Origin: JAUVRX01 sp049664225
Lineage (GTDB): Bacteria > Acidobacteriota > Thermoanaerobaculia > Multivoradales > JAHEKO01
NCBI GenBank assembly: GCA_049664225.1
Contig: JBATEX010000006.1
Span: forward strand, 1-64,000
Reading direction: 5' to 3'
Length of the DNA stretch: 64,000 nucleotides
Part shown: positions 17,465-25,358 of the stretch, in pieces
Layout: every line of letters starts with the position of its first letter
How positions within the stretch are numbered: the stretch's first letter is position 1
Made by a program: the position numbers and the translations under genes
Notes under the pieces: generated by a model
Told to the model about the DNA's origin: nothing
Database searches by the model: none
Seen by the model: the letters and a program-made list of their open reading frames with translations, nothing else

Positions 17465-18733
17465 TCAAGTGGCGTCGGGAATCGCACCGCGGCCGAGCTG
17501 CTCGTGGGCGCCGGCCAGGTCTCCCGAAGTGAAGGCCGCCAGCAATGAGAGCTCGCCAGCCAGAACCATCGCCCCTAGAATCTCCGCCAGCCGCATCGCG
17601 CCAGCGCCCGGATTCTCTGGATCGGGCACGGCGCCGATGACCTTCAGCGCCTCCTGCTGGGGCCCAAGGGCCGTGCCGCCTCCGACGACACCGAGAGGAA
17701 CATCGGGCAGATAGACCGAAGCGAAAACGGCGTCGTCACCCCGAGGCTCGATACAGGTGACTCCCATCGCGCCTTCGACCACCTGCGCCACATCCTGGCC
17801 CATGGCAATGAACGCCGCAGCTAGAACATTCGCATAGTGGGCATTGAACCCCATCGACCCAGCGGCAATCGAACCCAGGAGATTCTTGCGATACTGCACT
17901 TCCACGAGCGACCGCGCGTTGCTTTTCAAGCAGCTCTCGAGAACTCCACCCTCGAGTACCACTTCCGCGTAGATCCGCTTGCCCCGGCCTTCCAGGAAGT
18001 TCACCGCCGAGGGTTTCTTGTCGACGCAGTAGTTGCCCGACAGCGCCACGCAGGGAATGCCGGTGGCCGGCTCGATGAGGTCTCGCACGACCCGGTCACA
18101 GGCGATGGTCGCCATGTTCATACCCATCGCGTCACCCGACCTGAAGCGAAACCGCAGGTAGATCGAGCTGCCAAAAGTCTGCGACTTGACATCCAGGAAC
18201 TCGAGGTGTCCGCTGGTCGCCTCGGCCACCTGCCGTATCTTCGACTCGTTCTCGCCAACCCAGTCGAGAAAACGCCGAGTCTCGTCGAGCCCGAGAGTGC
18301 GAAATACGGGTGCCCGCGTGATGCCTACGTCCTCGACGCGCACGACTGCCCCTCCGGCTTCGCGCAGCGCCCGACAGCCGCGGTTGATGCTGGCTATCAG
18401 GGCCCCCTCGGTGGTAGCCAGCGGCACGTGGAGATCTTCGTCGACATCGACAAACGCGCCCTTGACCTTGAGCGGTCCGCAGATGCCGACAGGAATCTGC
18501 GTCGCGCCAATGAAGTTCTCGGCATGTCGGGTCGAAGCCCGACTCGGATCCAGCGTGTACTGAGCGATGTTCCCGAGCTGGGTGCCGGTCAGCTTCTCCA
18601 GGGCACGACGCCGGATCTCGGCTTGACTGCGAGCCGGAATCTCCTCCGGCAGCTCATGCCAACGCCGATCCCCATCGACCAGCTGTCGAACCAGTTCCTC
18701 ATGATCCACGGGTGACTGCTTTGAAGAGGTCAC
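17465..18733 (-). CDS. hmgA: hydroxymethylglutaryl-CoA reductase, class I
   Basis: 422 residues; reduces HMG-CoA to mevalonate, the committed step. Class I marks: ENFIGATQIPVGICGPL, the catalytic Glu in TTEGALIASINRG, the NADPH-binding and catalytic Asp block GDAMGMNMATIA, the catalytic Lys in DKKPSAVNF, AAGSMGFNAHYAN, and a C-terminal His in LAGAHEQLGRG. It lacks membrane segments, as in archaeal and bacterial class I enzymes. The start is GTG (complement 18731-18733), 6 bases after the isomerase gene, with a GCGAGGAC ribosome-binding site inside the end of that gene. Confidence 0.93.
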   Translation of the reverse strand: MTSSKQSPVDHEELVRQLVDGDRRWHELPEEIPARSQAEIRRRALEKLTGTQLGNIAQYTLDPSRASTRHAENFIGATQIPVGICGPLKVKGAFVDVDEDLHVPLATTEGALIASINRGCRALREAGGAVVRVEDVGITRAPVFRTLGLDETRRFLDWVGENESKIRQVAEATSGHLEFLDVKSQTFGSSIYLRFRFRSGDAMGMNMATIACDRVVRDLIEPATGIPCVALSGNYCVDKKPSAVNFLEGRGKRIYAEVVLEGGVLESCLKSNARSLVEVQYRKNLLGSIAAGSMGFNAHYANVLAAAFIAMGQDVAQVVEGAMGVTCIEPRGDDAVFASVYLPDVPLGVVGGGTALGPQQEALKVIGAVPDPENPGAGAMRLAEILGAMVLAGELSLLAAFTSGDLAGAHEQLGRGAIPDAT

Positions 18734-18739
18734 GGTGTT

Positions 18740-19780
18740 TCAGTCCTCGCCTCGGTGGCGCAGCTCGATCTGCTGCAGGGCCTCTAGATTCCGCGCCCCG
18801 GCGCAAAACATGCTAATGCCGAGCTCGCGTGAGGTGCGCCGGACTTTGTCCACAACAGCTTCGGTCGACTGATCGGCCGCGACCAGGAAGGGCTGCGCCA
18901 TTCCTGCGAGATCCGCCCCGAGCGCGATCGCCTTGGCGACATCGAGGCCGTTGCTGACGCCGCCACTACCGATAATCTGGAGGCCAGGGATGTGGCGAAT
19001 CTGGCGAATGCTCGACGGCGTCGGAATCCCCCAGCCGGCAAAGAGCTCGCCAATTTCCGCATCCCGGGCCCGTGCTCCTTCGATACGCGCCCAGCTCGTG
19101 CCGCCCAGCCCGGCGGTGTCGACGATCCTGACTCCGACATCCCACAGCCTGGTGGCCAGCTTTCGCGAAATTCCCGAACCGACTTCCTTGACGATAACCG
19201 GCACTTCGAGTTGCTCGACGATCTTCCCGACCTTGGAAATCAAATCAGTGAAGTCGCACTGCCCTTCGGGCTGGATCGCCTCCTGGAGGGGGTTGAGGTG
19301 CAGCACCAGGGCGTCGGCCTCGATCATCTCCACGGCAGCCCGGCACTCCTTCACGCCGTAGCCGTAGTTCAGCTGCACAGCGCCCAGGTTGGCGAGCAGA
19401 GGCACCGAGGGAGCCCACCGCCGAACCTGGAAGCTCTCGACCAGACTGGGGTCTTCCAGGGCTTTGCGCTGCGAGCCGACCCCCAAGGCGATTCCGGTTT
19501 CCTCTGCAGCCTCCGCCAGGTGTCGGTTGATTCGCACCGCATCCCCGGTCCCACCCGTCATACACGAGATCAGCAGGGGACCTTCGATGGCCTTCTCCAG
19601 GAAATAGGTCGAGATCTGCACATCCTGGAGATCCAGCTCTGGCAGCGCTTCGTGCTCGAAATAATAGGCGTCGAAGAAGTGGCCATGCAGCTGCATTCGG
19701 TCGTCGAGAGACAGCTGAATGTGCTCGGCCTTGCGATCCCGTTCGTCGTGCGCTGTCATGTTCTGTCTCGTCGGGACCAT
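18740..19780 (-). CDS. fni: isopentenyl-diphosphate delta-isomerase, type 2
   Basis: FMN-dependent type 2 isomerase of 346 residues that interconverts IPP and DMAPP. Recognisable parts: DRKAEHIQL at the N-terminus, ISCMTGGTGDA, ALGVGSQRKALEDP, LLANLGAVQLNYG, LVLHLNPLQEAIQPEG, VIVKEVGSGIS, VDTAGLGGTSWARIE, and the flavin-phosphate loop IIGSGGVSNGLDVAKAIALG. A second ATG at 19759 (MTAHDERDRKAEHI) is an equally plausible start; neither has a strong ribosome-binding site. It lies between the prenyl synthase gene (6-base gap) and HMG-CoA reductase. Confidence 0.93.
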   Translation of the reverse strand: MVPTRQNMTAHDERDRKAEHIQLSLDDRMQLHGHFFDAYYFEHEALPELDLQDVQISTYFLEKAIEGPLLISCMTGGTGDAVRINRHLAEAAEETGIALGVGSQRKALEDPSLVESFQVRRWAPSVPLLANLGAVQLNYGYGVKECRAAVEMIEADALVLHLNPLQEAIQPEGQCDFTDLISKVGKIVEQLEVPVIVKEVGSGISRKLATRLWDVGVRIVDTAGLGGTSWARIEGARARDAEIGELFAGWGIPTPSSIRQIRHIPGLQIIGSGGVSNGLDVAKAIALGADLAGMAQPFLVAADQSTEAVVDKVRRTSRELGISMFCAGARNLEALQQIELRHRGED

Positions 19781-19786
19781 TTCGGG

Positions 19787-20929
19787 CTACCGCTCTCGCC
19801 CGCGAAGGTAGTCCATCAAACCCTGGAGGAAATCAGCTCCGGGCCCAATCACATTTGCCTCGTCGAGAGCCTGTTCGGCGGCCTGCAGGCGCGTGTCGAC
19901 CATCTCGACGACCTGTTGGCGAGCGCCAACGCTTTCGATGAGCCTCTGGACTTCTCTGACCTCGTCTTCTCGTACATCGGCATTGCCGAGTGCACTCTCC
20001 ACGATTGTCCGGTCTGCAGGTGAGAGCTTCGCGAGGGCGCTGTGGATCAAGATCGTGTACTTGCCTTCGGCCAGATCTTCGCCCACCGGTTTGCCCACCG
20101 TCTCGACGTCACCAAACATCCCAAGCAGATCGTCCTGGAGTTGGAACGCCTCACCAAGCCGAGCCCCGTATCGGGTCAGAGCATCGAGAGTGTCTCCAGA
20201 GGCTCCAGCCAGCAGTGCTCCCAGCTGAACCGGCCGCTCGACACTGTAGCGGCCCGACTTCATCTGCAGGATCCGCAGCAGCTCTGCCTCGGTGAGGGTA
20301 CCGCGGTACCCGGCTGTCATCTCCAGATACTGCCCGACAATGACCTCCTGGCACATGGTGGAAAAGCACTGCCGCACATCGGCTCTCACGTCCTCCGACA
20401 TCACGGAAGACGAGTAGAGCTCGACGGCGTACGACTCTGCCAAGTCGCCAAGCAAGATGCCCACAGAAGTACCGAACTGGCTGGAGTCGCCCTGCCATCC
20501 GCGGTCACGGTGGAGGTCGCTGAACAGCACATGCACGGCCGGCTCTCCCCGCCGCGTCTTGGCGTGATCCATGATGTCATCGTGCACCAGAAGGTAGGTG
20601 TGCAGCAGCTCGACAGCCATGGCTACCGGCATGACAACCGGCTCCGAGTCGCCGCCACAAGCTCTGTAGCTGTAGTAGACCAGGGCAGGGCGCAATCGCT
20701 TCCCATCGCGCGCCAGGAACTCCGACAGCACACCGGTCAGCTCATCGGCTTCCGCGAGCTCGGCGCGGGTCGCCAGGCGCTTGGCCTCGACCCAGGCCAT
20801 GAGATCGGTCTCCAACCGGTCCCGGAAAGAGACCAGTAGCTCACCGAAATCGGTGCCAGCCGCTTGCGTTGCCTGCCTGTGGCCTGCCTCTTCGACACTC
20901 ATTGTTCCACTCATCGGCCTATTCGACAT
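19787..20929 (-). CDS. short-chain polyprenyl diphosphate synthase
   Basis: About 380 residues from MSNRPMSGTM; starts at 20914 or 20902 are also possible. Class I prenyl elongase: DGKRLRPALVYYSYRACGG, first Asp-rich motif LLVHDDIMDHAKTRRGEPA, and second motif FQLQDDLLGMFGD. The first motif is DDxxD without the two-residue insertion of typical bacterial farnesyl synthases, resembling archaeal-type GGPP/FPP synthases. Tyr sits five residues before the DD, which favours a short product. Given squalene synthase downstream, farnesyl diphosphate is the likely product (inference). It appears to be the first gene of the mevalonate operon. Confidence 0.87.
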   Translation of the reverse strand: MSNRPMSGTMSVEEAGHRQATQAAGTDFGELLVSFRDRLETDLMAWVEAKRLATRAELAEADELTGVLSEFLARDGKRLRPALVYYSYRACGGDSEPVVMPVAMAVELLHTYLLVHDDIMDHAKTRRGEPAVHVLFSDLHRDRGWQGDSSQFGTSVGILLGDLAESYAVELYSSSVMSEDVRADVRQCFSTMCQEVIVGQYLEMTAGYRGTLTEAELLRILQMKSGRYSVERPVQLGALLAGASGDTLDALTRYGARLGEAFQLQDDLLGMFGDVETVGKPVGEDLAEGKYTILIHSALAKLSPADRTIVESALGNADVREDEVREVQRLIESVGARQQVVEMVDTRLQAAEQALDEANVIGPGADFLQGLMDYLRGRER

Positions 20930-20950
20930 CAAATGGGGACTGGTATGAAC

Positions 20951-20965
20951 AGCTATCTTATAGCT
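20951..20965 (-). promoter_or_regulatory. AT-rich palindrome overlapping a possible -10 element
   Basis: AGCTAT-CTT-ATAGCT is a perfect 6-base inverted repeat with a 3-base spacer, 21 bases upstream of the prenyl synthase start, in an otherwise GC-rich gap (20930-21039). On the minus strand it contains TATAAG, a plausible -10 hexamer; no convincing -35 is visible. The placement suits an operator controlling the mevalonate half of the block. Confidence 0.45.
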
Positions 20966-21039
20966 TACCTGCAATGCTGAAAACCGTCGTGAGGGTCGTT
21001 GCCCGCGACTCGGGCGACTCACCGGGTGGTTCCTTTGAC

Positions 21040-22422
21040 CTACTGGGACGACTTTGAGAGTTTGGTCTCCGGCTCGCCCTCCACAGCGTCGTGAAAGGGC
21101 AGGATGGCGCGATCGAATCGAACGGCCTCGGGCGCCTCCCAGCCCTCGACATCGCTGAACAGGAATCCGAGGGTGGCCTCGCGGTTCAAGGCGCCGTGGG
21201 TCCAACGCAGGTGGCCCTTGCCGATCTGGGCCAAGACCCCTGTGTGGGGAGCACCATACATGTATCCCCGACTCGCCGAGCAGATCACCGAGGCCGGATT
21301 CGTCGTCAGCTCAAAGGCATGAGCGATGCGATAGAAGGGATCTGGATTCTCGGCTACGACCGTGGCTTCGAAACAGGCTGTGTCAGGAAGCCAACCATCT
21401 CGCACCTGTCCCTCCTGCTCCATGGCTGAGACCAGGTCCTGGAACTCCAATGGGTCCCCACGGTGGGGCTCGTACTTCCACCAGAGCTCGCCGTCGACCT
21501 CCTTCTGCTGGAGGGTGGCGTTGCCCCGATGACTTTCGATCCGCCATCCCTCTTCCAGCTTGTAGGCGCACAGGTCCACACCTTCGACGGCGGCCAGAAT
21601 CTCGGCCACCCGCCCCTTGTTCTCGTCGACAGTGTAGGCCTCGAAGTTGGAGACCAATCCGAAGGGCGTCAGCACTACGTCTTCGGTGCCCTTCAGCCGT
21701 TTCTTGCTCCGGTACCCGGCTTGCTTGAGAGCCCTCTTGGCCGGCTTGAAGACGTTGATCAGCGGCTCGCCGCCATCCATGCCGTGATCGGAGAAGACGA
21801 CGACGTCGAAAGGACGATCGGGTGAAGCCTGGCGTGCTTCCAGAATCATCTCGTCCAGCGCCTTGAAGAAGTCAACGTGCGCCTGCGGACTGAGCACGTG
21901 ACCTGCGATATCCGTCGCCGCAGAGTAGATCCAGAACTCATCCTTGCCCGATCGAACGAAGTCGTCCATGGCATTGCGCAGGCGCTTGATGCCCGACTTG
22001 ACCGGCTTTACAGCCTCGATAGCGCTTCCCGCGACACCCTTTCGGCCCCAGTCGAAGAAGTCGCGCCAAGGAAATTCGATGCGGCCATAGCTAACGGCAC
22101 CGCCGCCCCTGACCTTGCCCTCCTGCCAATCGAAGAAGCGGGCCTCGTAACCCGGGGACCTCTCGAGCCCGATCGGCCCGAGGATGCCGGGTAGCGCAAC
22201 GCTCGTCGAGGACGGGAACGTGCTGACCAGCCGCACCGGGCCCTCGAAGCCCTGAAACAGCGCTTCGTCGCCCAGGGCCGGATTCATGACATCGGCCGCT
22301 ATCTGGTAAGGAACAGCGTCCAGGGCAATAAAGAGCCTTCTCTTCGACTCCTCCTCAGCCGCAGCACCTGCCGCCAGAAGAGTGACGACCAGCAGGCCGA
22401 AGACCAAGGCCCTTGTTGCCAT
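21040..22422 (-). CDS. secreted alkaline-phosphatase-superfamily hydrolase
   Basis: 460 residues from MATRALVFG, with a signal peptide cleaved near AGAAAEEE. The N-terminal RRLFIALDAVPYQIAADVM supplies the metal-binding Asp of the alkaline phosphatase/phosphodiesterase fold. Later FSTFP-like (STFPSSTSVALPG) carries a candidate nucleophile Thr/Ser, and DVVVFSDHGMDGGEP provides the DHG metal ligands. Another His-containing segment is MYGAPHTGVLAQIGKG. It is not one of the named hopanoid genes, yet it lies between hpnG (26-base gap) and the mevalonate genes. An extracytoplasmic role on a phospho- or sulfo-ester, perhaps envelope lipid related, is inference. Confidence 0.7.
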   Translation of the reverse strand: MATRALVFGLLVVTLLAAGAAAEEESKRRLFIALDAVPYQIAADVMNPALGDEALFQGFEGPVRLVSTFPSSTSVALPGILGPIGLERSPGYEARFFDWQEGKVRGGGAVSYGRIEFPWRDFFDWGRKGVAGSAIEAVKPVKSGIKRLRNAMDDFVRSGKDEFWIYSAATDIAGHVLSPQAHVDFFKALDEMILEARQASPDRPFDVVVFSDHGMDGGEPLINVFKPAKRALKQAGYRSKKRLKGTEDVVLTPFGLVSNFEAYTVDENKGRVAEILAAVEGVDLCAYKLEEGWRIESHRGNATLQQKEVDGELWWKYEPHRGDPLEFQDLVSAMEQEGQVRDGWLPDTACFEATVVAENPDPFYRIAHAFELTTNPASVICSASRGYMYGAPHTGVLAQIGKGHLRWTHGALNREATLGFLFSDVEGWEAPEAVRFDRAILPFHDAVEGEPETKLSKSSQ

Positions 22423-22448
22423 AGGCTCAGGCCAAATGGTCGGACGTT

Positions 22449-23213
22449 TCACGATTTCAGAATCCCTTCGACCACATCCGCCATCGAGACCGCGCATTCT
22501 CTCAACCGAGTGCGCAGGCCCTTCAAGGGTCCCAGTAGGTGGGGATGGAAGATCAGATGTCGTGCCACTTTGCCTCGATCGATGCTCCCGTCCAAGCTGC
22601 GGAAATCATTGAAATCGAGCGGCAAGCTCTCACTGGCGGTGTCGCTGACTGCACGCAGGACGAAGTAGGGGATACCTCTCTCCGCCGCCAGACGCGCATA
22701 CGTCGCCGATTCCAGATCGACGACCTGGAACGGCCCGCCACCAACGGATTGCCAAAGAGCTCTTTTCGCCGCAGCCTCGACCACGATCGTGTCGACGCTC
22801 ACCACTCCTCCTTGCACGACATTGTCCGAGGTGAGAGCTCGCTGAAGTAGTGAGGCGTCGGGCGATGGAATCTTGCCCCGCTTGTCTCTGACCGAGTCAA
22901 CGGCTACGAGATCCCCGACTGCCAGATCTGGTGAAATCGCGCCGGCGACTCCCACAACCAGCAGAGCCTCGATATTCTGGCCTGACAAGAGGGCCGACAG
23001 CCCCTTCTCGGCAGCCACCGAGCCCTCGCCGGTGGCTATCAGCAGCACCTCCTCTGACTCGAGGAGGCCGCGGACCGCCAAGCCCACAGTGGAATCCACG
23101 CGTTCGACGTCCGAGAGTCTCTGACGGAGAGAGTGGAGCTCTTCCTCCATGGCGGCGACGACCACGACTCGCGGGGGCGTCCGACTCGGATCCGTTTGTG
23201 CCGTCGATTGCAT
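22449..23213 (-). CDS. hpnG: HpnG-like nucleoside phosphorylase (adenosylhopane processing)
   Basis: 254 residues of the nucleoside phosphorylase/MTA-SAH nucleosidase fold. It opens with VVVVAAMEEELHSL and carries LIATGEGSVAAEKGL, LVVGVAGAISPDLAVGDLV and the base/ribose-binding VVDLESATYARLAAERG with FVLRAVSDTASE. In hopanoid loci this family (HpnG) removes adenine from adenosylhopane to give phosphoribohopane. Its position 16 bases downstream of hpnA and close to hpnH supports that role over methylthioadenosine salvage. Confidence 0.82.
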   Translation of the reverse strand: MQSTAQTDPSRTPPRVVVVAAMEEELHSLRQRLSDVERVDSTVGLAVRGLLESEEVLLIATGEGSVAAEKGLSALLSGQNIEALLVVGVAGAISPDLAVGDLVAVDSVRDKRGKIPSPDASLLQRALTSDNVVQGGVVSVDTIVVEAAAKRALWQSVGGGPFQVVDLESATYARLAAERGIPYFVLRAVSDTASESLPLDFNDFRSLDGSIDRGKVARHLIFHPHLLGPLKGLRTRLRECAVSMADVVEGILKS

Positions 23214-23229
23214 GGGTCCCAGATCCCGT

Positions 23230-24219
23230 CTACCGCGTCACGTAGCCGTTGGTGCTGAACCAGTCCACGGCTCTTTGCAGCGGCTCTTCGATCGGAGTCT
23301 GGGGCAAGCCGAGCTCGCGCACCGCTTTGCTGGCGTCGAAGTACATCTTGTATCGCGACAGTCGTACCGCCTCGAGCGGCACCCCAGGTGTGCGCCCGAC
23401 AAGGCGGCTGAAGCCCGTGTCGAGGGCCGCCCAACAAAGTGGCAGCCAATGCGGAACCTTCATCTTCGGAGCCGGCAGCCCAGTCAATCCACCAAGCGTC
23501 AGGAAGATCTCCTGCAAACTCATGTCGCGGTTGCCGAGGATGTACTTCTCCCCGACTCCACCCTTTTCGGCGGCGCGAATGTGACCCAGAGCCACATCGT
23601 GCACATCAACCAGGTTCAGCCCCGTGTCCACATATGCCGGCGTCTTCCGATTGAGGAAGTCGACGATCATCTGACCTGTCGCAGTGGGTTTGAGGTCACC
23701 TTCCCCGACCGGGGTCGAAGGATTCACGATCACGATCGGGAGCCCCATTTCAACCCACTCGTCCGCCACTCGCTCGGCCAGGAACTTGCTCCTCTTGTAG
23801 TGCCCGACCATGTCCTCGAGAGTGACTGGCGCCTCCTCGTCGGCCGGCGATCCGTCAGGGTTGAGACCGAGAGCTCCCACCGAGCTGGTGTAGACGACGC
23901 GCTTTGCCCCCGCTTCCGAGGCGGCCCGCAGCAGGTTGCGAGTCCCTTCGACGTTGGACTCGTAGAGCTCGTCCGGGTTCTTGCTGTACAGCCGATAGTC
24001 GGCGGCGCAGTGAAACACCATCTCGCACCCCTGCAGGCCAACCCGAAGAGAGTCGCCATCCCGAAGGTCACCCATGACCACTTCTACGTCCAGACCGTCG
24101 AGATTCCTGCGCAGACTCTCGGCTCGCCTCAGGCAGCGCACTTCTGCTCCAGCCTCGAGTAGAGCCCGGAGCAGGTGCCCGCCGATGAAGCCGGTGGCAC
24201 CGGTGAGAAAGACCTTCAT
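23230..24219 (-). CDS. hpnA: hopanoid-associated sugar epimerase HpnA
   Basis: 329-residue extended short-chain dehydrogenase. NAD-binding TGATGFIGGHLLRALL, MVFHCAADYRLY, the catalytic set YTSSVGALG with YKRSKFLAE (YxxxK), and INPSTPVG-like VNPSTPVGEGDLKPT match HpnA. A ribosome-binding site AGGAAA precedes the ATG. HpnA is found in hopanoid operons and thought to act on sugar nucleotides or the hopanoid side chain; its reaction is not established. It lies between hpnH (99-base gap) and hpnG. Confidence 0.85.
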   Translation of the reverse strand: MKVFLTGATGFIGGHLLRALLEAGAEVRCLRRAESLRRNLDGLDVEVVMGDLRDGDSLRVGLQGCEMVFHCAADYRLYSKNPDELYESNVEGTRNLLRAASEAGAKRVVYTSSVGALGLNPDGSPADEEAPVTLEDMVGHYKRSKFLAERVADEWVEMGLPIVIVNPSTPVGEGDLKPTATGQMIVDFLNRKTPAYVDTGLNLVDVHDVALGHIRAAEKGGVGEKYILGNRDMSLQEIFLTLGGLTGLPAPKMKVPHWLPLCWAALDTGFSRLVGRTPGVPLEAVRLSRYKMYFDASKAVRELGLPQTPIEEPLQRAVDWFSTNGYVTR

Positions 24220-24318
24220 GGGGTTTCCTATGAACTTGCTCTGATCGAACCGGGCACTCTCATGCCGCGCTTCTCTCCAGTCGCAGGAGAGGCATATACC
24301 CGCTCCGGAGGTTGCATG

Positions 24319-25320
24319 TCAGCCCATCAAATTCCAGGCCATCAGGCGCGCCATGTCACCTGGATTGCGTGGCAGCTCCTTGACCACCGAGGCCTCGAAG
24401 CCGGAGTGCATCAGACAGTTCTGACACAGCCGATCCTCACGTGACTCCCAATAGTCCCAGTCGGTGAGATGCCAGAACTCCTCCCACGACCAGGTGAACT
24501 TCTTTCCGATCAGATAGCAGGGGCCCTTCCAGCCGTTGGGTGTGAAGGTCACCGTGCTCCATGGCGAGCACTTGTAGTCACGCAGCCCTGCAGCGAACTC
24601 CAGAAACATCGGAGTCGACGTCAATCGATACCGCTTCGAGATCTCCAGTACACGCTGAAACTTGTCGTAGATGTCTTGCCGGGTCATGAAGATGTCTTCT
24701 TCCACCGACTCGTATTGATAGCCGGGTGAGATCAGCATGCCATCGATATCGAGGCTGGCCATGTACTCACAGAGCTCTTCGACCTCCGAGATCTTGGTCT
24801 CTTTGAAGATCGTCGTGTTGGTGATGGTGTGATAGCCGAGGCGTTTGGACTCCTTGATCATCTCGATGGCCTTGTCGAACACCCCTTCACGGGCACAGAC
24901 GTGGTCGTGTGTCTCCCGCATGCCGTCCAGGTGGACATTGATGGTCAATCGCTTGTGAGGATCGATATGACCGAAGACCTTCTCGTCCATCAGCAGTGCG
25001 TTGGTGCAGAGATAGATGTGACGGTTGCGCTCGATGATGCCGTCGACGAGCTCCTTGAGCTCGGGGTAGACCGTCGGCTCGCCACCGCACAGCGACACCC
25101 CCGGCGCACCAGACTCGTCCACTGCCTGCAGGCAGAGCTCGACCGGCAACCGGTCCTTGAGCTTGCCGGTATGCCGCTCGACCGCACAACCGATGCAGGC
25201 CAGGTTACAGGTGTAGAGCGGCTCCAGCATGAGGACAAACGGGTAGCGCCGGTTGCCCTGCAACGCATTCTTCATCGAATGTTTGATGTTGTCAGTGGTG
25301 ATGTGCAGAGGAAATCGCAT
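24319..25320 (-). CDS. hpnH: radical SAM adenosylhopane synthase HpnH
   Basis: 333 residues starting at MRFPLHITTDN; longer upstream readings lack the family N-terminus. HpnH adds 5'-deoxyadenosine to diploptene, the first side-chain step. The radical SAM cluster is CNLACIGC (CxxxCxxC), followed by the SAM-binding GVSLCGGEPTVYPEL, TINVHLDGMRETHD, and the C-terminal FLEFAAGLRDYKCSPWSTVT and CQNCLMHSGFEASVV. The family order KHSMKNALQGNRRYPFVLML at the N-terminus is diagnostic. It starts 38 bases after the cyclase stop. Confidence 0.93.
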   Translation of the reverse strand: MRFPLHITTDNIKHSMKNALQGNRRYPFVLMLEPLYTCNLACIGCAVERHTGKLKDRLPVELCLQAVDESGAPGVSLCGGEPTVYPELKELVDGIIERNRHIYLCTNALLMDEKVFGHIDPHKRLTINVHLDGMRETHDHVCAREGVFDKAIEMIKESKRLGYHTITNTTIFKETKISEVEELCEYMASLDIDGMLISPGYQYESVEEDIFMTRQDIYDKFQRVLEISKRYRLTSTPMFLEFAAGLRDYKCSPWSTVTFTPNGWKGPCYLIGKKFTWSWEEFWHLTDWDYWESREDRLCQNCLMHSGFEASVVKELPRNPGDMARLMAWNLMG

Positions 25321-25358
25321 GTCGTCGTGCTCCGATATTGATTCAGCTCGCCAGGGAT

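Noticed and set aside
20930..21205. Longer prenyl synthase starting at 21205
   Set aside because: The extra residues overlap the phosphatase-family gene's 3' end and resemble no prenyl synthase.
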